DNA from: JACKBC01 sp041391125
Lineage (GTDB): Bacteria; Chloroflexota; Anaerolineae; Caldilineales; Caldilineaceae
NCBI GenBank assembly: GCA_041391125.1
Contig: JAWKON010000018.1
Span: 1-64,000, forward strand
DNA length: 64,000 nt
Direction of reading: 5' to 3'
The notes beneath the pieces were generated by a model. The model saw only the letters and a program-made list of their open reading frames with translations. It ran no database searches and was not told where the DNA came from. Shown here one piece after another: positions 52,446 through 61,552 of this stretch (positions are counted from its first letter, which is position 1; each line of letters begins with the position of its first letter). The translations under genes were made by a program, and so were the position numbers.

Positions 52446-53855
52446 ATGACCCCAATGGCTGTGAACGAAAGCACGATTTTATCTGCCGAACCGACCGAGA
52501 ATCCGCTGAGCGAGCGCGAGATGGATGTGGCGCGCCTGCTGGTCACCGGCGCCAGCAACACCGAAATCGCCCGCGGGCTCACCATTAGCCCGCAGACCGT
52601 CAAAGTTCATTTGCGCAATGTGTTTGAAAAATTGCAGGTCAACAGCCGCACCGAAGCATCCACGCTGCTGTTGCAACGGGGCTGGGTCGTGCTGCCCGGC
52701 ATGGAGGCGGAGACTACAGCCACCCTGACCGCCGTTGCAACCGCCCTACCGACGGTGGAACCCTTGCCGCCGCTGCCCGCCCAAGCCAGCAATTGGCAGC
52801 TCGTCTATATGCTGGCGGCCATTCTGGTTTGCATTGTGGCCTTTTTTGCCCCTTCTTTCATGGGGCGCACCCAGCCGAAAATTGATCTCTTGACCGACGC
52901 CAGCAGCGCCACATTGGGTCGCACGCTGGTCGAAATGATCCCGCGGTGGGAGGCGCTCGCCCCCATGTTGACGCCGCGCAGCCGCCAGGCCACGGCGCTA
53001 CTGGGCAGCTCAATTTACATTATCGGTGGCGAAAGTGCGGAAGGCCAACTGCTGGCCGATGTGGAGCGCTATCAGCTCAAGCTGGACCTTTGGCAATCCA
53101 TGCCGCCGCTGCCCAGAGCGCTCTCCAATACCAGCGCCGTGGGGTTGAATCAGCACATTTATGTGGCTGGCGGCAGCTATGTGGACGCCGCCACCAATAC
53201 ACCCCAATTGAGCGATCAATTGCTCGTTTATTCCGCTGTTGATCAAGCATGGACTGCGCAGGGCAATTTGCCCTATCCCTTGGTGGGCGCGGCGTTAACC
53301 AGCGACGACAACTCGATCTATTTGGTGGGCGGCTGGGATGGCGAAAAAGCGCACGATGAAATTTGGCGCTACACCCCTGCACCCGACAATGCAACGATGT
53401 CGGTGGCGTGGGAACCAGTGGGGCGGGCGCCGGAAGCGCGCGCATTTCTGGGCGCCACGGTGCTCAAGGGGAAGCTCTACGTAGTGGGCGGCTTTGACGG
53501 CCAGAGTGAAATGGCCAATGCAGACGTGTTGGATCTGACCAGCGGCGAATGGCAAAAGCTGCCCGATCTGTCGGTCCCGCGCGGCGGTTTGAGCCTGGTG
53601 GCCGACGATGTGGCCATCTATGCCGTCGGCGGCGGCTGGACCGGCGCCATCGACACCCACGAGCGTTACGATCCGGACATCGGCCTGTGGAGCAACTTTG
53701 CCTCCTCCATCCGCGGCGAATGGCGCAACCTGGGCGCCGTGGCCATTGACGGCAGCCTACACCTGCTGGGCGGCTGGAGCGGCGAATATCTAGACACTCA
53801 CCTGCGCTACGAAAGCTCCATCCGCTGGCTGCTCCTGCCGTTGATCCGGAATTAG
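52446..53855 (+). CDS. LuxR-type HTH protein with a transmembrane segment and kelch propeller
   Basis: A 469-residue protein with an unusual order. Residues 18-80 form a LuxR/FixJ-type helix-turn-helix (NPLSEREMDVARLLVTGASN, EIARGLTISPQTVKVHLRNV, FEKLQVNSRTEAS). A Pro/Thr-rich linker follows, then one membrane helix at about 117-140 (LVYMLAAILVCIVAFF). Residues 170-465 hold about six kelch blades with IYIIGGESAEG, IYVAGGSYVDA, IYLVGGWDGEK, LYVVGGFDGQS, IYAVGGGWTGA and LHLLGGWSGEY. The HTH should be cytoplasmic and the kelch propeller outside, so it could be a one-component membrane regulator sensing an outside ligand. No signal-receiver domain is present. Start ATG 52446 or 52455. Confidence 0.88.
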   Translation: MTPMAVNESTILSAEPTENPLSEREMDVARLLVTGASNTEIARGLTISPQTVKVHLRNVFEKLQVNSRTEASTLLLQRGWVVLPGMEAETTATLTAVATALPTVEPLPPLPAQASNWQLVYMLAAILVCIVAFFAPSFMGRTQPKIDLLTDASSATLGRTLVEMIPRWEALAPMLTPRSRQATALLGSSIYIIGGESAEGQLLADVERYQLKLDLWQSMPPLPRALSNTSAVGLNQHIYVAGGSYVDAATNTPQLSDQLLVYSAVDQAWTAQGNLPYPLVGAALTSDDNSIYLVGGWDGEKAHDEIWRYTPAPDNATMSVAWEPVGRAPEARAFLGATVLKGKLYVVGGFDGQSEMANADVLDLTSGEWQKLPDLSVPRGGLSLVADDVAIYAVGGGWTGAIDTHERYDPDIGLWSNFASSIRGEWRNLGAVAIDGSLHLLGGWSGEYLDTHLRYESSIRWLLLPLIRN

Positions 53856-53859
53856 GGAA

Positions 53860-54015
53860 GATCAACAGATTACACAGATTTGAAAGATTTTTGTAACTAC
53901 TAAGTCCTGCGGGGCCTGAGCTTGTCGAAGGCCGCCGCTCCCTTCGACAAGCTCAGGGAACGGCTTGGTAAGTACAGATTTTTAATCTGAGGAATCTGTG
54001 TAATCTGTTGATCAA
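53860..54015. repeat. Nested palindrome: ACAGATT outer arms, CTGAGCTTGTCGAAG inner arms
   Basis: Outer arms GATCAACAGATTACACAG (53860) and CTGTGTAATCTGTTGATC (ending 54013) are exact complements. The inner arms CCTGAGCTTGTCGAAGG (53914) and CCTTCGACAAGCTCAGG (53941) are also complements. The outer arms are those of 6046 and 9172, with another interior. Confidence 0.9.
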
Positions 54016-54020
54016 AGTCT

Positions 54021-54209
54021 TCATTTCTTTGGAATGATCAGCCAGAGCACGATGTAAACCAGCGGCCCAGGGATGCCGCCGGGAATCATCAGCAGCAGGA
54101 ACGCAATGCGGAACCAGAGCGGGTTAATGCCAAAGAAAGCGCCCAATCCACCGGCCACGCCCGCCACAATGCCGTTTTGTCTCCGCAGTTCATTTTGTGT
54201 ATTTGCCAC
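54021..54209 (-). CDS. PspC domain protein
   Basis: A 62-residue PspC-domain protein, starting at GTG 54209 with AAGGAG 8 nt upstream. The family signature RQNGIVAGVAGGLGAFFGINPLWFRIAF is followed by a membrane helix (LLMIPGGIPGPLVYIVLWLIIP). Stand-alone PspC proteins are common and linked to membrane-stress responses; no pspA is near. It is convergent with the LuxR-kelch gene across a nested palindrome. The 54210-54446 gap shows nothing else. Confidence 0.92.
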   Translation of the reverse strand: MANTQNELRRQNGIVAGVAGGLGAFFGINPLWFRIAFLLLMIPGGIPGPLVYIVLWLIIPKK

Positions 54210-54446
54210 GTTTTTTCTCCTTCTATCAATTCACTCAGCCTCATTTGAGAACTGAAATACATTTTACCGTCAGTTTGGTTTACCTTTATATGCAACATTA
54301 CGGAGGCCGGACTGAAAAGTTTCACCGCCAGCCACTCGTTGATCCCCATTCCTCACTGTATATAGAGATTGCCTCACTTTGACGCGCATCGCCCTCTGCG
54401 CTAGAATCGATCCCAGCAATCAAATTCTTTCCACAGCCTATTTTTA

Positions 54447-54611
54447 AACTACAGATTGCACAGATTTTACAAGTTTTTTGTAACTACCAAGCCGTTCCCT
54501 GAGCCTGTCGAAGGGAACCCGGCCTTCGACAGGCTCAGGCCCCGGGGGCTTAGTTGTTACGGTTTTTTTGTCAATGCGGAGAAAATTTGTGCAATCTGTA
54601 AAATCTGTAGT
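54447..54611. repeat. Nested palindrome with ACAGATT outer and CTGAGCCTGTCGAAG inner arms
   Basis: Outer arms AACTACAGATTGCACAGATT and TGTGCAATCTGTAAAATCTG enclose GTAACTAC / GTTGTTAC words and an inner pair TCCCTGAGCCTGTCGAAGGG with CCTTCGACAGGCTCAGG. It lies directly before the oxidoreductase gene and is open in that reading frame, so automatic start choice could wrongly include it. Confidence 0.9.
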
Positions 54612-54632
54612 TCCATCCATAGAAAGGCGCTT

Positions 54633-57600
54633 ATGACGGCCCAATTGCTCACATCCCAATCCTCCTTTACGCGCGCCGACATGGGCGCGTTGCCTGCCGA
54701 AGGGCGCGATCTGGTGGCTGAGCTGCGCCGGGTGGTGCAGGGCGAGGTGCGCTTTGATGGCTACACGCGCATGCTCTACAGCACCGACGCCAGCCAATAT
54801 CAGATCAAACCCATTGGCGTCGTCATTCCCAAAAACGCTGAAGATGTGCAGGCCACGGTGGAGCTGGCGGCCAAGCGCGGCGTACCGGTGCTGCCGCGCG
54901 GCGGTGGCAGTTCGCTGGCCGGGCAGGCCGTGGGCGCGGCTATTGTTATCGACTTCAGCAAATATATGAATGAAGTTGTCAACGTAGATGCCGCTGCGCA
55001 GACGGCCACGGTGCAGCCGGGCATCAACTTTGCGGCGCTCAACGGCCAAATGGGCAAACACGGCCTCATGATTGGACCCGACCCGGCCAGCGCCAATCGC
55101 GCCACCATCGGCGGCAGCATTGGCAACAACGCCACCGGCAGCCACAGCATTCTCTATGGCATGATGGCGGACAACGTGCTGGAAACGGCGGTTATTCTGT
55201 CCGACGGTTCGCAAGCCCGCTTTGGCCCGGTGGATGCCGACACAATGGCCGCCAAAGCGCGTTTGGACAGCCTGGAGGGGAAAATTTACAGAGATATCCC
55301 CAAAGTTATCCACAATGTGATGGAAGATATTGTGGATCGCTTCCCCAAACACTGGCGCCGCGCTTCGGGCTACAACCTGGATCGGCTGGCCGCGGCGCTG
55401 CTGCCGCCCGCCGAACGTTCGAAGCTCAGCTTTGACAGCCGCTTCCGTCCGCCCGTTTGCGACCCCACGCTGATCGACCGCTTTAACCTGGCCCAGCTCA
55501 TCACCGGCAGCGAAGGCACGCTGGCCGTGATGACCGAAGCCACCGTCAAGCTGACCCCCAAGCCCAAGTTTACCGGCTTGGCCGTCGTCCACTTTGACCG
55601 GCTCATCGACTCCTGCGCGGCCATCCCCGACGTGCTGGAAACAGACCCCAGCGCCTCCGAACTGCTGGACAAAATGCTCATGGACCTGGCGCGCGCCCAG
55701 CCCGAATGGAACAAGCGCATGGGCTTTGTGCAGGGCGATCCGCAGGCCGTGCTGCTGACCGAGTATTACGGCGACAGCGAACAGGAGGTGGCGCAAAAGC
55801 TGGCCCATTTGGAGGATCAGCTACAAAAACGCGGCTGGAAAGGCGAAATTTTGCAGGTGACCAGCCCGGCGCAGCAGTACGAAATTTGGGAAGTGCGCAA
55901 GGCCGGGCTCAACATTTTGATGAGCCGGCGCAGTGATTTCAAAGCCGTGCCGGGCATCGAGGACGTGAGCGTGCCGCAGGAGCAGTTGGCCGAATATTTA
56001 GAGCGGGTGCTCAACTTCTGCGGCCAGCAGGGCGACATTCCCGACGTGGCGGTCTATGCCCACGCCTCGGCCGGCTGTCTGCACGTGCGCCCGCTACTCA
56101 ATTTGAAAACGGCGCGCGGCGTGGAGCTGCTCCAGTCGGTGGGCAATTTTGCCGCCGACCTGGCTGTGGAATACGGCGGCGCCATGAGCGGTGAACATGG
56201 CGACGGGCTGGCGCGCAGCTCGCTCAACCCCAAGATTTTTGGCCCCACGCTTTACGGTGCGCTGCAAGAAGCCAAGCGCACCTTTGACCCCAACAACCTG
56301 ATGAATCCGGGCAAAATTGTGGATGCGCCGCCGGTCACCGCAAATCTGCGCTTTGGCCCCAGCTATCAGACTATCACGCTGGACACAGTCTTTGATTGGG
56401 GCGCGGATGGCGGCTACGCCCCGGCCATCGAAATGTGCAACGGCGCCGGCGTCTGCCGCAAAATCAATTCGGGCGCCATGTGTCCCAGCTATATGGCTAC
56501 GCGCGATGAAAAGGACACCACGCGCGCCCGCGCCAATGCGCTGCGCAACGCCATGGCCGGGCGTATTCCCCAGGATGAACTTTTTTCGCCGCAGCTTTAT
56601 GATGTGATGGACCTGTGCCTGGGCTGCAAAACGTGCAAAAGCGAATGCCCTTCGGCGGTGGATATGGCCAAAATCAAGGCTGAGTATTTGGTCCATTACT
56701 ACAAGCACAACGGCCTGCCGCTCTTTAACCGCATGATGGGGCTGCTGCCCACGCTCAATGCGCTACTCTTTAAGGTTGCGCCGGCACTGGTTCCGCTGGT
56801 CAACATGCTGCTGAACAGCGCCATATCCAAGGCAGCCTTTGCCAAAATCGGCGTGCATCCGGCGCGTGATTTTCCGACCTATGCACCGCAGACGTTTGAA
56901 AGCTGGTTTGCGCGCCGCGGCCAAACCGGCACGCGGGCCGCACTGCGCCGCGATCTGCGCGACGCGGAACCGGAAAAGCGGGTTATCCTTTTTCACGACA
57001 CGTGGGCCAATTATAATGAAACGGAGATTGGGCGGGCGGCGGTGCGCGTGCTGGAGGCGGCCGGTTATGACGTGCAGTTGGCCAGCGGACGCCAATGCTG
57101 CGGGCGCCCGCTAATCACCGGCGGTCAGGCTGATAAGGCCAAGGCGTGGGTGGATCATAATGTGGCGCTGCTGGCGCCGTTGGCCAACCAGGGCATCCCT
57201 ATTGTGGGCATCGAGCCGAGCTGCATTTTGACGCTGCGCGATGAATATCTCAACCTGGCCAGCGATAAACGACGCGCCCAAATCCTGGCCGACCACGCCT
57301 TTACGTTTGAAGAATTTGTGGCGGCTGAAGTTGATGCCGAGCGCTTCAAACCAACCTGGAAGCCCAATGCGGGCAAGGCGCTGCTGCATGGCCACTGTCA
57401 TCACAAAGCGCTGGTGGGCAACGAAGCCAGCGTGGCCGCGCTCAAGGCCGCCGGCTATGTGGTGTCAGTGATTCCCAGCGGCTGCTGCGGCATGGCGGGT
57501 GATTTTGGCTACGAATTAGACCACTATGAGGTGAGCCGCAAAGTGGGCGAAGATCGGCTCTTCCCGGCGGTGCGGGCCGCCGACGCGGACGCCACCATTG

Positions 57601-57698
57601 TGGCCAGCGGTACAAGCTGTCGCCATCAGATCGGTCACTTTACCGACCGCCAGCCGGTGCATCTAATTCAGGCGCTGGAGCGGGTGATTGGGGAGTAG
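54633..57698 (+). CDS. FAD-linked oxidase fused to Fe-S/CCG domains (GlcD-GlcF or YdiJ type)
   Basis: A 1021-residue fusion. Residues about 45-260 are an FAD-binding PCMH domain (PKNAEDVQATVELAAKRGVP, LPRGGGSSLAGQAVG, GGSIGNNATGSHS). Residues 280-560 are the FAD-oxidase C-terminal domain (HASAGCLHVRPLL, GGAMSGEHGDGLARS, FDPNNLMNPGKIVD). Residues about 600-680 carry two Fe-S clusters (EMCNGAGVCRKINSGAMCPS and CLGCKTCKSECPSAVDMAKIK). Two CCG domains follow (GRQCCGRPL, PSGCCGMAGDFGYE). Related enzymes oxidise D-2-hydroxyacids such as D-lactate, glycolate or D-2-hydroxyglutarate and pass electrons to the membrane chain; the substrate here is unknown. AAAGG precedes ATG 54633. The frame extends upstream only through a repeat. 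Confidence 0.92.
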   Translation: MTAQLLTSQSSFTRADMGALPAEGRDLVAELRRVVQGEVRFDGYTRMLYSTDASQYQIKPIGVVIPKNAEDVQATVELAAKRGVPVLPRGGGSSLAGQAVGAAIVIDFSKYMNEVVNVDAAAQTATVQPGINFAALNGQMGKHGLMIGPDPASANRATIGGSIGNNATGSHSILYGMMADNVLETAVILSDGSQARFGPVDADTMAAKARLDSLEGKIYRDIPKVIHNVMEDIVDRFPKHWRRASGYNLDRLAAALLPPAERSKLSFDSRFRPPVCDPTLIDRFNLAQLITGSEGTLAVMTEATVKLTPKPKFTGLAVVHFDRLIDSCAAIPDVLETDPSASELLDKMLMDLARAQPEWNKRMGFVQGDPQAVLLTEYYGDSEQEVAQKLAHLEDQLQKRGWKGEILQVTSPAQQYEIWEVRKAGLNILMSRRSDFKAVPGIEDVSVPQEQLAEYLERVLNFCGQQGDIPDVAVYAHASAGCLHVRPLLNLKTARGVELLQSVGNFAADLAVEYGGAMSGEHGDGLARSSLNPKIFGPTLYGALQEAKRTFDPNNLMNPGKIVDAPPVTANLRFGPSYQTITLDTVFDWGADGGYAPAIEMCNGAGVCRKINSGAMCPSYMATRDEKDTTRARANALRNAMAGRIPQDELFSPQLYDVMDLCLGCKTCKSECPSAVDMAKIKAEYLVHYYKHNGLPLFNRMMGLLPTLNALLFKVAPALVPLVNMLLNSAISKAAFAKIGVHPARDFPTYAPQTFESWFARRGQTGTRAALRRDLRDAEPEKRVILFHDTWANYNETEIGRAAVRVLEAAGYDVQLASGRQCCGRPLITGGQADKAKAWVDHNVALLAPLANQGIPIVGIEPSCILTLRDEYLNLASDKRRAQILADHAFTFEEFVAAEVDAERFKPTWKPNAGKALLHGHCHHKALVGNEASVAALKAAGYVVSVIPSGCCGMAGDFGYELDHYEVSRKVGEDRLFPAVRAADADATIVASGTSCRHQIGHFTDRQPVHLIQALERVIGE

Positions 57699-57870
57699 GG
57701 AATAGGGAGTAGGAGTTAATGTCATTAAGTTAGCAGTTATCAGTGCCCAGTATTCAGTAGTCAGTAGTCAGTCTCGTAACACACACTGAAAACTGAGCAC
57801 TGAAAACTGGTTACTTTGACAAAATATGTGCTTAACTTAACGACATTGAGTAGGGTGTAGGGAGTCGCCC
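57699..57870. repeat. Long palindrome with AATGTCATTAAGTTAGCA arms
   Basis: GAGTAGGGAATAGGGAGTAG and TAATGTCATTAAGTTAGCA on the left have the counterparts GCTTAACTTAACGACATT and GAGTAGGGTGTAGGGAGT on the right. CAGTAGTCAGTAGTCAGT and ACTGAAAACTGAGCACTGA blocks fill the interior. The element fills the gap between the oxidoreductase and rnd. Confidence 0.75.
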
Positions 57871-57902
57871 GCTGCCAATACCCAATCCCCGCCCACTCAT
57901 TC

Positions 57903-59102
57903 CTAATCCCCAACAATCTTAAAAATCTCCGGCCCATAGGTGCGGGCGCGCCAGGGGCCGATTTCGGCGATTTGCTGCAGGGCGGACTCGGTGGTGGGCT
58001 GGCGGAGGGCAATGGAGAGCAGCGTGTCGTTGCTGAACACAATGTCGGGGTCCACGCCGCGTTCAGTGGCGCGCCGGGTGCGCCATTGACGCAGGGCGTC
58101 ATAGCGCGCCTGCATGTCGGGATCCAGCAGGGCTTCGGGGCGCGGTTTCTGTTCGGGCGGTTCGGGCAGAGGACGTTTGACGCCCTCCTCAATGGTGCGC
58201 AAAATGGCTTTGGCGTAGCGGGACGCTTGGCCGCCGCCGATGCCCTGGATGTTGCGCAGCTTTTTGGGCGTGCTGGGGCGGCGCTGGGCAATTTGGGCCA
58301 GCACGGCGTCAGTCATAATTTTGAAGGGCGGCCGATTCTGACGCTGGGCCTCTTGCTCGCGCCAGAGCCAGAGGGCTTCCAGCACGCCCGTATCTTTGCG
58401 GTCCATTTTGCGCGTTATGCGCATTTGCCAGAAGGAGCGCTCGGTAGGCGTTCGCTCCTGAAAGTCAATGTGCGACAGCAGTTCAAACGCTTCTTGGGCT
58501 TCCTCCACACGACCGCATTCAATCAGCTCCTGCATCTGAATTTGGCGCAGCGCCAGCAGAAAGTGGGTGTCCATCTGGGCGTAGGTAATTTGCTGGGCGG
58601 TGAGTGGGCGCTGTCCCCAATCGGTGAGCTGCATTTTCTTGTCGCTGATAATGCCGAAATGTTCTTCGAGCAAGCGAGCCAGGCCAGAGTGTTGCCAGCC
58701 CAGAATGCGGGCGGCCAGTTGCGTGTCGAAAATGTGGTTGAATGAAAAGCCAAAATCGCGCTGCATGGTCAGGATGTCATTGCCGGCCGCGTGCAGAATA
58801 ATTTCCTTGGCTGGATCGGCCAGCAGATCATTGAGGGCGCCAAAATCGGCAAAACGCAATGGATCTAATAGAAAGTCAACAACGTTTAGATCAGTTTCGT
58901 TCGTCGCAGCGGTGTTGAGACTGGGGGTGGCGGTGGAGATCTGGATCAGGCAGACTTTGGGATAGTAGCTGTAAAGGCTGTCGCTTTCGGTATCAATGGC
59001 GATGATAGATTGGGTGCGCAGATGCGCCATCATCGCGGCAAAAGCAGCCGCGTCGCAAACCAGCGTGGGCGCGGCCAAATGAGCAGGTTTTTGTTTATCC
59101 AT
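57903..59102 (-). CDS. rnd: Ribonuclease D
   Basis: A 399-residue 3'-5' exoribonuclease of the DEDD type, acting in tRNA 3' maturation. Exo I is IIAIDTESDSLYSYYPKVCLIQIS, Exo II is LHAAGNDILTMQRDFGFSF with IFDTQLAARILGW, and Exo III is YAQMDTHFLLALRQ. Two HRDC-like domains follow (about 215-290 and 325-399, with LRNIQGIGGGQASRYAKAIL and LQQIAEIGPWRARTYGPEIF). Length matches the family. It is divergent from the sugar dehydrogenase gene. Confidence 0.94.
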   Translation of the reverse strand: MDKQKPAHLAAPTLVCDAAAFAAMMAHLRTQSIIAIDTESDSLYSYYPKVCLIQISTATPSLNTAATNETDLNVVDFLLDPLRFADFGALNDLLADPAKEIILHAAGNDILTMQRDFGFSFNHIFDTQLAARILGWQHSGLARLLEEHFGIISDKKMQLTDWGQRPLTAQQITYAQMDTHFLLALRQIQMQELIECGRVEEAQEAFELLSHIDFQERTPTERSFWQMRITRKMDRKDTGVLEALWLWREQEAQRQNRPPFKIMTDAVLAQIAQRRPSTPKKLRNIQGIGGGQASRYAKAILRTIEEGVKRPLPEPPEQKPRPEALLDPDMQARYDALRQWRTRRATERGVDPDIVFSNDTLLSIALRQPTTESALQQIAEIGPWRARTYGPEIFKIVGD

Positions 59103-59227
59103 GAAGAAGTTTTGTGGTTATACTACAGTTGCGAACTGAATTTGATTGGGCGATCCACGGGCGCTGCGTAAGTCATACTTTATGTTACTCATGCATCCAA
59201 AATGTGTCAAACAGGAAATCGATCAAT

Positions 59228-61543
59228 ATGAAAAAACTATCGCTTTTGCGCACCTTGTATGGGCTATTAGTTATGTTTGGCTGGTTTGGGCTGGCGTTCT
59301 TCACCGCTGGGCAGGTTTACGCCCAAACCGTGGAGTGGCCGCAACTCACGACGACCGTGATCAACAGCAGCGTCGTCGCGCCCATGTTTCTGGCCAACGC
59401 CGGCGATGGCAGCGGGCGCATTTTTGTGGTGGAGCGCGCCGGCACGATTCGGATTATGAAGAACGGCGTTTTGAATCCTACGCCCTTTCTGGACATTAGC
59501 AACCACGTGTACACTCAGGGCGAATGCGGGCTCTTGAGCGTAGCGTTTCCACCCGATTATGCGAACAAAGGTGTTTTTTATGTCTACTACAGCCATAATG
59601 TCGATCTGGTGGCAGGACACCACGATGTGAAATGCGATACGGTGGTGGCCAAATTTAGCCTCACCAGCGATCCCAATGTGGCGGACCCCGCCAGCGAATC
59701 GCGCATATTGGTGCTGGATCAGCCATTTAGCAACCATAACGGTGGGCAGCTCGCCTTTGGACCGGATGGGTATCTGTACATCAGCCTAGGCGATGGCGGC
59801 GACCACAAAGATCCGCTGGGGAACGGGCAAAACAATGGGACGCTCTGGGGCTCGATCCTACGGCTGGATGTGGAGACGCAGAATGGCGGCGCACCCGATT
59901 GCACCGATTTGACGGCTGTGACCAACTACCGCATCCCGGCCGACAACCCGCTGGTGGATGGGCCGGGCGGCGCTTGCGATGAGATCTGGGCCTATGGGCT
60001 GCGCAACCCGTGGCGCTACTCGTTCGACAGCTTGACGGGCGATCTTTATATTGGCGATGTGGGTCAAGATGACTATGAAGAGATTGACTTTCAGGCGGCT
60101 TCCAGCACGGGCGGCGAAAATTACGGCTGGAACGTCATGGAGGGGCGCCACTGCTTTGATCACAAAGACAACTGCGATCAGACGGGCCTCACCATGCCGC
60201 TCAAGGAGTATGCGCACATCACCGATTTTGCGGTGGCCGGCGGCTACGTTTATCGCGGTACAGTTTTCCCGCGCATGCAGGGCGTCTATTTTTATAGCGA
60301 CTATGTTTCGGGCCGCATCTGGGGGCTGAAAAATGAAAATGGCGTATGGGCGTGGGCCGAGCTGGCCGACACCGACGCCCGCACCACTTCATTCGGCGTC
60401 GATGAAGTGGGCAATCTGTACATGTTGGATTATAACAATCGCATCTTTTTGCTGAGCGATCCAAATGGGATGACCATAAATAGCCGCATTTATTTACCCA
60501 TTGCCAACCACGATTCAGTCAACTCCGGTCCGGGTGAAGGGGCGGTTGATCCCACCCCCACCCCCATCCCGGCGCCTGGCCACAGCGGGTTGCAATGGGA
60601 TCCGCGGCTGGATCAGCGCACGGTGCAGTTGACGACCGCCCAACCCACGGCCGGTCAGGGCTATTGGAAGCTGATCAAAGGCGTCTGGTATGATGTGGCG
60701 GAATCGCAGGGGCGGCACCACATTTTTGTGGATACGCTGGATCAGAACAGCGCGCGGCAGAGCGACGTGCCGGTGCTAGTTAGCTGGCCATCCGGCAATT
60801 CGACCATCACCACGCAGCCCAAGCCGGGCGAAGAATACGCCGCAGACTACGGCATGTTCTCTGTGGGCTATGAATATGCGGCCCGGCCCGCTGATGGTGC
60901 GCCGGCCGACATGGTGAGCCGGTTGGGCATGGGCACGATTGAAGAGCCCTTTATCGCCCACCACACCAGTTACGGCTTTACGTGGCAGTGGACTATTGCC
61001 CAAGGCAGCGACCCACCCACGGCTACAGCCACGCCCACGCTGACCGTGACGGCGACCGCCACCCTTACACCGACCGTCGCCAGCACACCCACGCCCACGG
61101 CTACCCCACTTTCTGCCACACCCACCGTTACACCCACGCCGCCGCCCACCGTCACCAGCACGCCCACACCCACGCCAACAACAGCTCCTGCGCTGCTCTT
61201 TAGTCGCGCCGAGTTGGCCGGTCCATGCCAGCCGGGGGATCCGGTCAACAAGCGCACAGACTTTACGGGAACCGTTTATTGGAACAACCAGTCCGCCGAC
61301 GGCTATCGCGTCGTTTTTAGTTTCGAGCCCGATGGCAATTGGGTTACACAGCCCGTGACCAGCGGCCCATCTCCAACGGGCGCATACACACACATCATCA
61401 GCATTACGTTTTTCCGCACCGGAACCTGGTATACTTGGCTTGTGAATGAAGCGGGCGCCCGCATTTCGCCCATGGCGACCTTTACCAGCGACGGTGACGC
61501 CAATACTTGTAATCATGCCATCATCAATTTTTATGGACCGTAA
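59228..61543 (+). CDS. Secreted glucose/sorbosone dehydrogenase-like beta-propeller protein
   Basis: A 771-residue exported protein. The signal peptide covers about residues 1-30 (KKLSLLRTLYGLLVMFGWF, cleavage after VYAQ). Residues 35-430 are a GSDH-type (PQQ-dependent sugar dehydrogenase) propeller: GDGSGRIFVVERAGTIRI, GECGLLSVAFPPDYANKGVF, NHNGGQLAFGPDGYLYISLG, EIWAYGLRNPWRYSFD and IGDVGQDDYEEIDF. A separate beta-rich domain spans about 470-610. A Pro/Thr-repeat linker spans about 620-665 and a terminal Ig-like domain ends in INFYGP. No membrane anchor or LPXTG is seen. It may oxidise sugars outside the cell, but cofactor binding was not verified. ATG 59228 is preferred because it gives a proper signal peptide. 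Confidence 0.88.
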   Translation: MKKLSLLRTLYGLLVMFGWFGLAFFTAGQVYAQTVEWPQLTTTVINSSVVAPMFLANAGDGSGRIFVVERAGTIRIMKNGVLNPTPFLDISNHVYTQGECGLLSVAFPPDYANKGVFYVYYSHNVDLVAGHHDVKCDTVVAKFSLTSDPNVADPASESRILVLDQPFSNHNGGQLAFGPDGYLYISLGDGGDHKDPLGNGQNNGTLWGSILRLDVETQNGGAPDCTDLTAVTNYRIPADNPLVDGPGGACDEIWAYGLRNPWRYSFDSLTGDLYIGDVGQDDYEEIDFQAASSTGGENYGWNVMEGRHCFDHKDNCDQTGLTMPLKEYAHITDFAVAGGYVYRGTVFPRMQGVYFYSDYVSGRIWGLKNENGVWAWAELADTDARTTSFGVDEVGNLYMLDYNNRIFLLSDPNGMTINSRIYLPIANHDSVNSGPGEGAVDPTPTPIPAPGHSGLQWDPRLDQRTVQLTTAQPTAGQGYWKLIKGVWYDVAESQGRHHIFVDTLDQNSARQSDVPVLVSWPSGNSTITTQPKPGEEYAADYGMFSVGYEYAARPADGAPADMVSRLGMGTIEEPFIAHHTSYGFTWQWTIAQGSDPPTATATPTLTVTATATLTPTVASTPTPTATPLSATPTVTPTPPPTVTSTPTPTPTTAPALLFSRAELAGPCQPGDPVNKRTDFTGTVYWNNQSADGYRVVFSFEPDGNWVTQPVTSGPSPTGAYTHIISITFFRTGTWYTWLVNEAGARISPMATFTSDGDANTCNHAIINFYGP

Positions 61544-61552
61544 TTATCGCTT

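Noticed and set aside
54444..55808. A 454-codon minus-strand frame opposite the FAD oxidase
   Set aside because: It overlaps a repeat and a strongly conserved oxidoreductase; the translation looks like reverse-strand codon bias.
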